Shown here one piece after another: positions 5,929 through 6,498 of a DNA stretch of 6,498 bases. A model generated the notes under the pieces. That model ran no database searches and had not been told where the DNA came from. It was given only the letters and a program-made list of their open reading frames with translations. The stretch's first letter is position 1. Each line of letters starts with the position of its first letter. The position numbers and the translations under genes are program-made. The stretch is from an uncultured Collinsella sp. (GTDB lineage: Bacteria > Actinomycetota > Coriobacteriia > Coriobacteriales > Coriobacteriaceae): contig CABUVH010000114.1 in NCBI GenBank assembly GCA_902494935.1, positions 1 to 6,498 on the forward strand. Direction: 5' to 3'.

Positions 5929-6294
5929 CTATTCGCAGATGTGGCTCATGCCCTGGTTGAGCATGGTGTAGACGTGGTCGTCGGCGAGCGAGTATAGGAT
6001 ATTGCGCCCGTCGCGCCGGAATTTAACCAGGTGCGACTGCTTGAGTGTGCGCAGCTGGTGCGACACCGCGGACTGCGAGGTTTCGGTCGCTTCGGCGATG
6101 TCTGCCACGCAGAGCTCGCGGCCCATGAGGGCGTAAAGGATCTTGATGCGCGTGGTGTCGCTGAAGACCTTGAACAGGTCGGCGAGGTCGTAGAGAAGCT
6201 CCTCGTCGGGAAGGTCCTCGGGCGAGCAGGTGGTGGGGATCGCGGGTTCGGTGGCCTCGATGTCGGGTTTCGTTTCATCAACGCGGATGCTCAT
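5929..6294 (-). CDS. ArsR/SmtB-family zinc-sensing repressor
   Basis: A 121-aa winged-helix repressor that should leave DNA when it binds Zn2+ or a similar metal. The helix-turn-helix runs about 61-90 (ELCVADIAEATETSQSAVSHQLRTLK region, helix SQSAVSHQLRTLK). Two ligand sets can be seen. The alpha-5 site is Asp105, His107, His118 and Glu121, with the spacing and identity of SmtB Asp104, His106, His117 and Glu120; Glu121 is the final residue. An alpha-3N site may be formed by Cys62 and Asp65 (ELCVAD, like SmtB ELCVGD) with Cys23 from the N-terminal arm. The second Cys of the CadC/ArsR ELCVCDL motif is absent, which argues against a pure Cd/Pb or arsenic sensor. The ATG at 6294 has GAAAGGAT at 6301-6308. 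It is the first gene of the operon, with operators in its leader and promoter, so it should repress itself, the HMA gene and the ATPase. Zn as main inducer is inferred from the ligands. Confidence 0.92.
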   Translation of the reverse strand: MSIRVDETKPDIEATEPAIPTTCSPEDLPDEELLYDLADLFKVFSDTTRIKILYALMGRELCVADIAEATETSQSAVSHQLRTLKQSHLVKFRRDGRNILYSLADDHVYTMLNQGMSHICE

Positions 6295-6308
6295 TGCAAT
6301 ATCCTTTC

Positions 6309-6328
6309 ATATGAACATGCGCTCATAT
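6309..6328. promoter_or_regulatory. Operator copy 2, in the sensor gene leader
   Basis: ATATGAACATGCGCTCATAT on + is an imperfect palindrome whose 8-base arms match at 7 positions. It lies between the predicted transcription start (near 6334) and the ribosome binding site of the sensor gene, touching the latter. A repressor bound here would block an elongating or starting polymerase. It matches copies 1 and 3 at every fixed base of the shared pattern. Confidence 0.8.
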
Positions 6329-6340
6329 AACTTGCTTTCG

Positions 6341-6368
6341 ATTATATGAGTGTATGTTCATATGTCAA
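6341..6368 (-). promoter_or_regulatory. Promoter of the metal operon
   Basis: On the - strand a perfect -35 TTGACA (6363-6368) and a perfect -10 TATAAT (6341-6346) are separated by 16 bp. Transcription would start near 6334 and run into the sensor gene. Operator copy 3 covers the spacer and part of both boxes, so bound repressor would exclude RNA polymerase. A strong consensus promoter under tight repression fits a metal-inducible resistance operon. Confidence 0.85.
6344..6363. promoter_or_regulatory. Operator copy 3, inside the operon promoter
   Basis: ATATGAGTGTATGTTCATAT on +; on the - strand it reads ATATGAACATACACTCATAT and fits the pattern shared by copies 1 and 2. It starts at the last base of the -35 box and ends inside the -10 box, which makes it the main repression site. 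It lies 35 bp from copy 2, leaving room for two repressor dimers. Confidence 0.82.
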
Positions 6369-6498
6369 TACAATTTGCGTTAATTTCGATGACTGCTTGC
6401 CGCCTCTGCGATTTTCTGTGGGTTGGGAGACATCGACGCAATGCTCGCCAACATATTTCGAGATGTTCGGCTAGCATGCTAAGAAAGCCACCTTGAGA
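6369..6498. other. Non-coding edge with one imperfect inverted repeat
   Basis: No convincing gene is seen upstream of the metal operon promoter. 6441-6454 and 6463-6477 form an imperfect inverted repeat (ATGCT-n-GCC-AACAT against its complement, with one mismatch and one bulge) around an 8-base loop. No T tract follows. It might be an operator or terminator of a gene beyond the right edge. Confidence 0.35.

Noticed and set aside
4454..5971. Long open frame of 505 codons on the + strand opposite the ATPase and HMA genes
   Set aside because: It runs through three genes and their promoter region in antisense; its composition is shadow-like and no domain is recognisable.
6441..6482. Short open frame starting ATG at 6441
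   Set aside because: Only 13 codons, no ribosome binding site and it overlaps the inverted repeat.

Overview
The window reads as chromosomal DNA of a GC-rich actinobacterium. Codon use is dominated by GC-ending codons, genes are tightly packed, and Shine-Dalgarno sites are of the AAAGG/GGAGG type. The style of the genes and terminators suggests Coriobacteriia, with a Collinsella-like gut organism as best guess. That assignment is an inference from style, not from a marker gene.

Layout. (1) Positions 1-107 hold a terminator-like hairpin and the leader of the first gene. (2) Positions 108-2744 on + form a two-gene unit: an ABC-F ATPase of the Uup type (619 aa) and, 6 bp later, a Cof-type HAD phosphatase (256 aa). 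A good intrinsic terminator follows at 2760-2799. (3) Positions 2820-3316 on + hold a short DtxR/MntR-family metal-dependent regulator (129 aa) preceded by a nested set of ACTTT/AAAGT inverted repeats that looks like an autoregulatory operator. (4) Positions 3317-3595 are gene-free. They lie between convergent genes and are almost entirely palindromic, including a 131-bp nested inverted repeat with 30-bp arms. (5) Positions 3596-6294 on - form a zinc/cadmium/lead resistance operon. Its order in the direction of transcription is a SmtB-like ArsR-family sensor, a free-standing heavy-metal-associated (HMA) domain protein, and a P1B-2 efflux ATPase. (6) Positions 6295-6498 hold the operon promoter and upstream non-coding DNA.

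How the metal operon appears to work. The sensor carries the SmtB-type alpha-5 zinc ligands and should bind a 20-bp operator, ATATGAACAnnnnCTCATAT, present three times. One copy fills the spacer of a perfect TTGACA-N16-TATAAT promoter, one lies in the sensor gene leader, and one lies just ahead of the ATPase. Metal binding should release repression, giving the ATPase and the small HMA protein. The ATPase has no N-terminal metal-binding domain of its own, only a lysine-rich head, and the 72-aa DCANC protein is that missing domain encoded as a separate gene. The best things to follow up are this split arrangement, the three-copy operator (one copy overlapping a promoter-like sequence facing the wrong way), the Shine-Dalgarno-in-loop hairpin before the ATPase, the nested palindrome at 3451-3581 and the DtxR-type operator cluster. 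I did not find a wholly unfamiliar multi-gene system; the genes belong to known families and the novelty is in the arrangement and the non-coding DNA.
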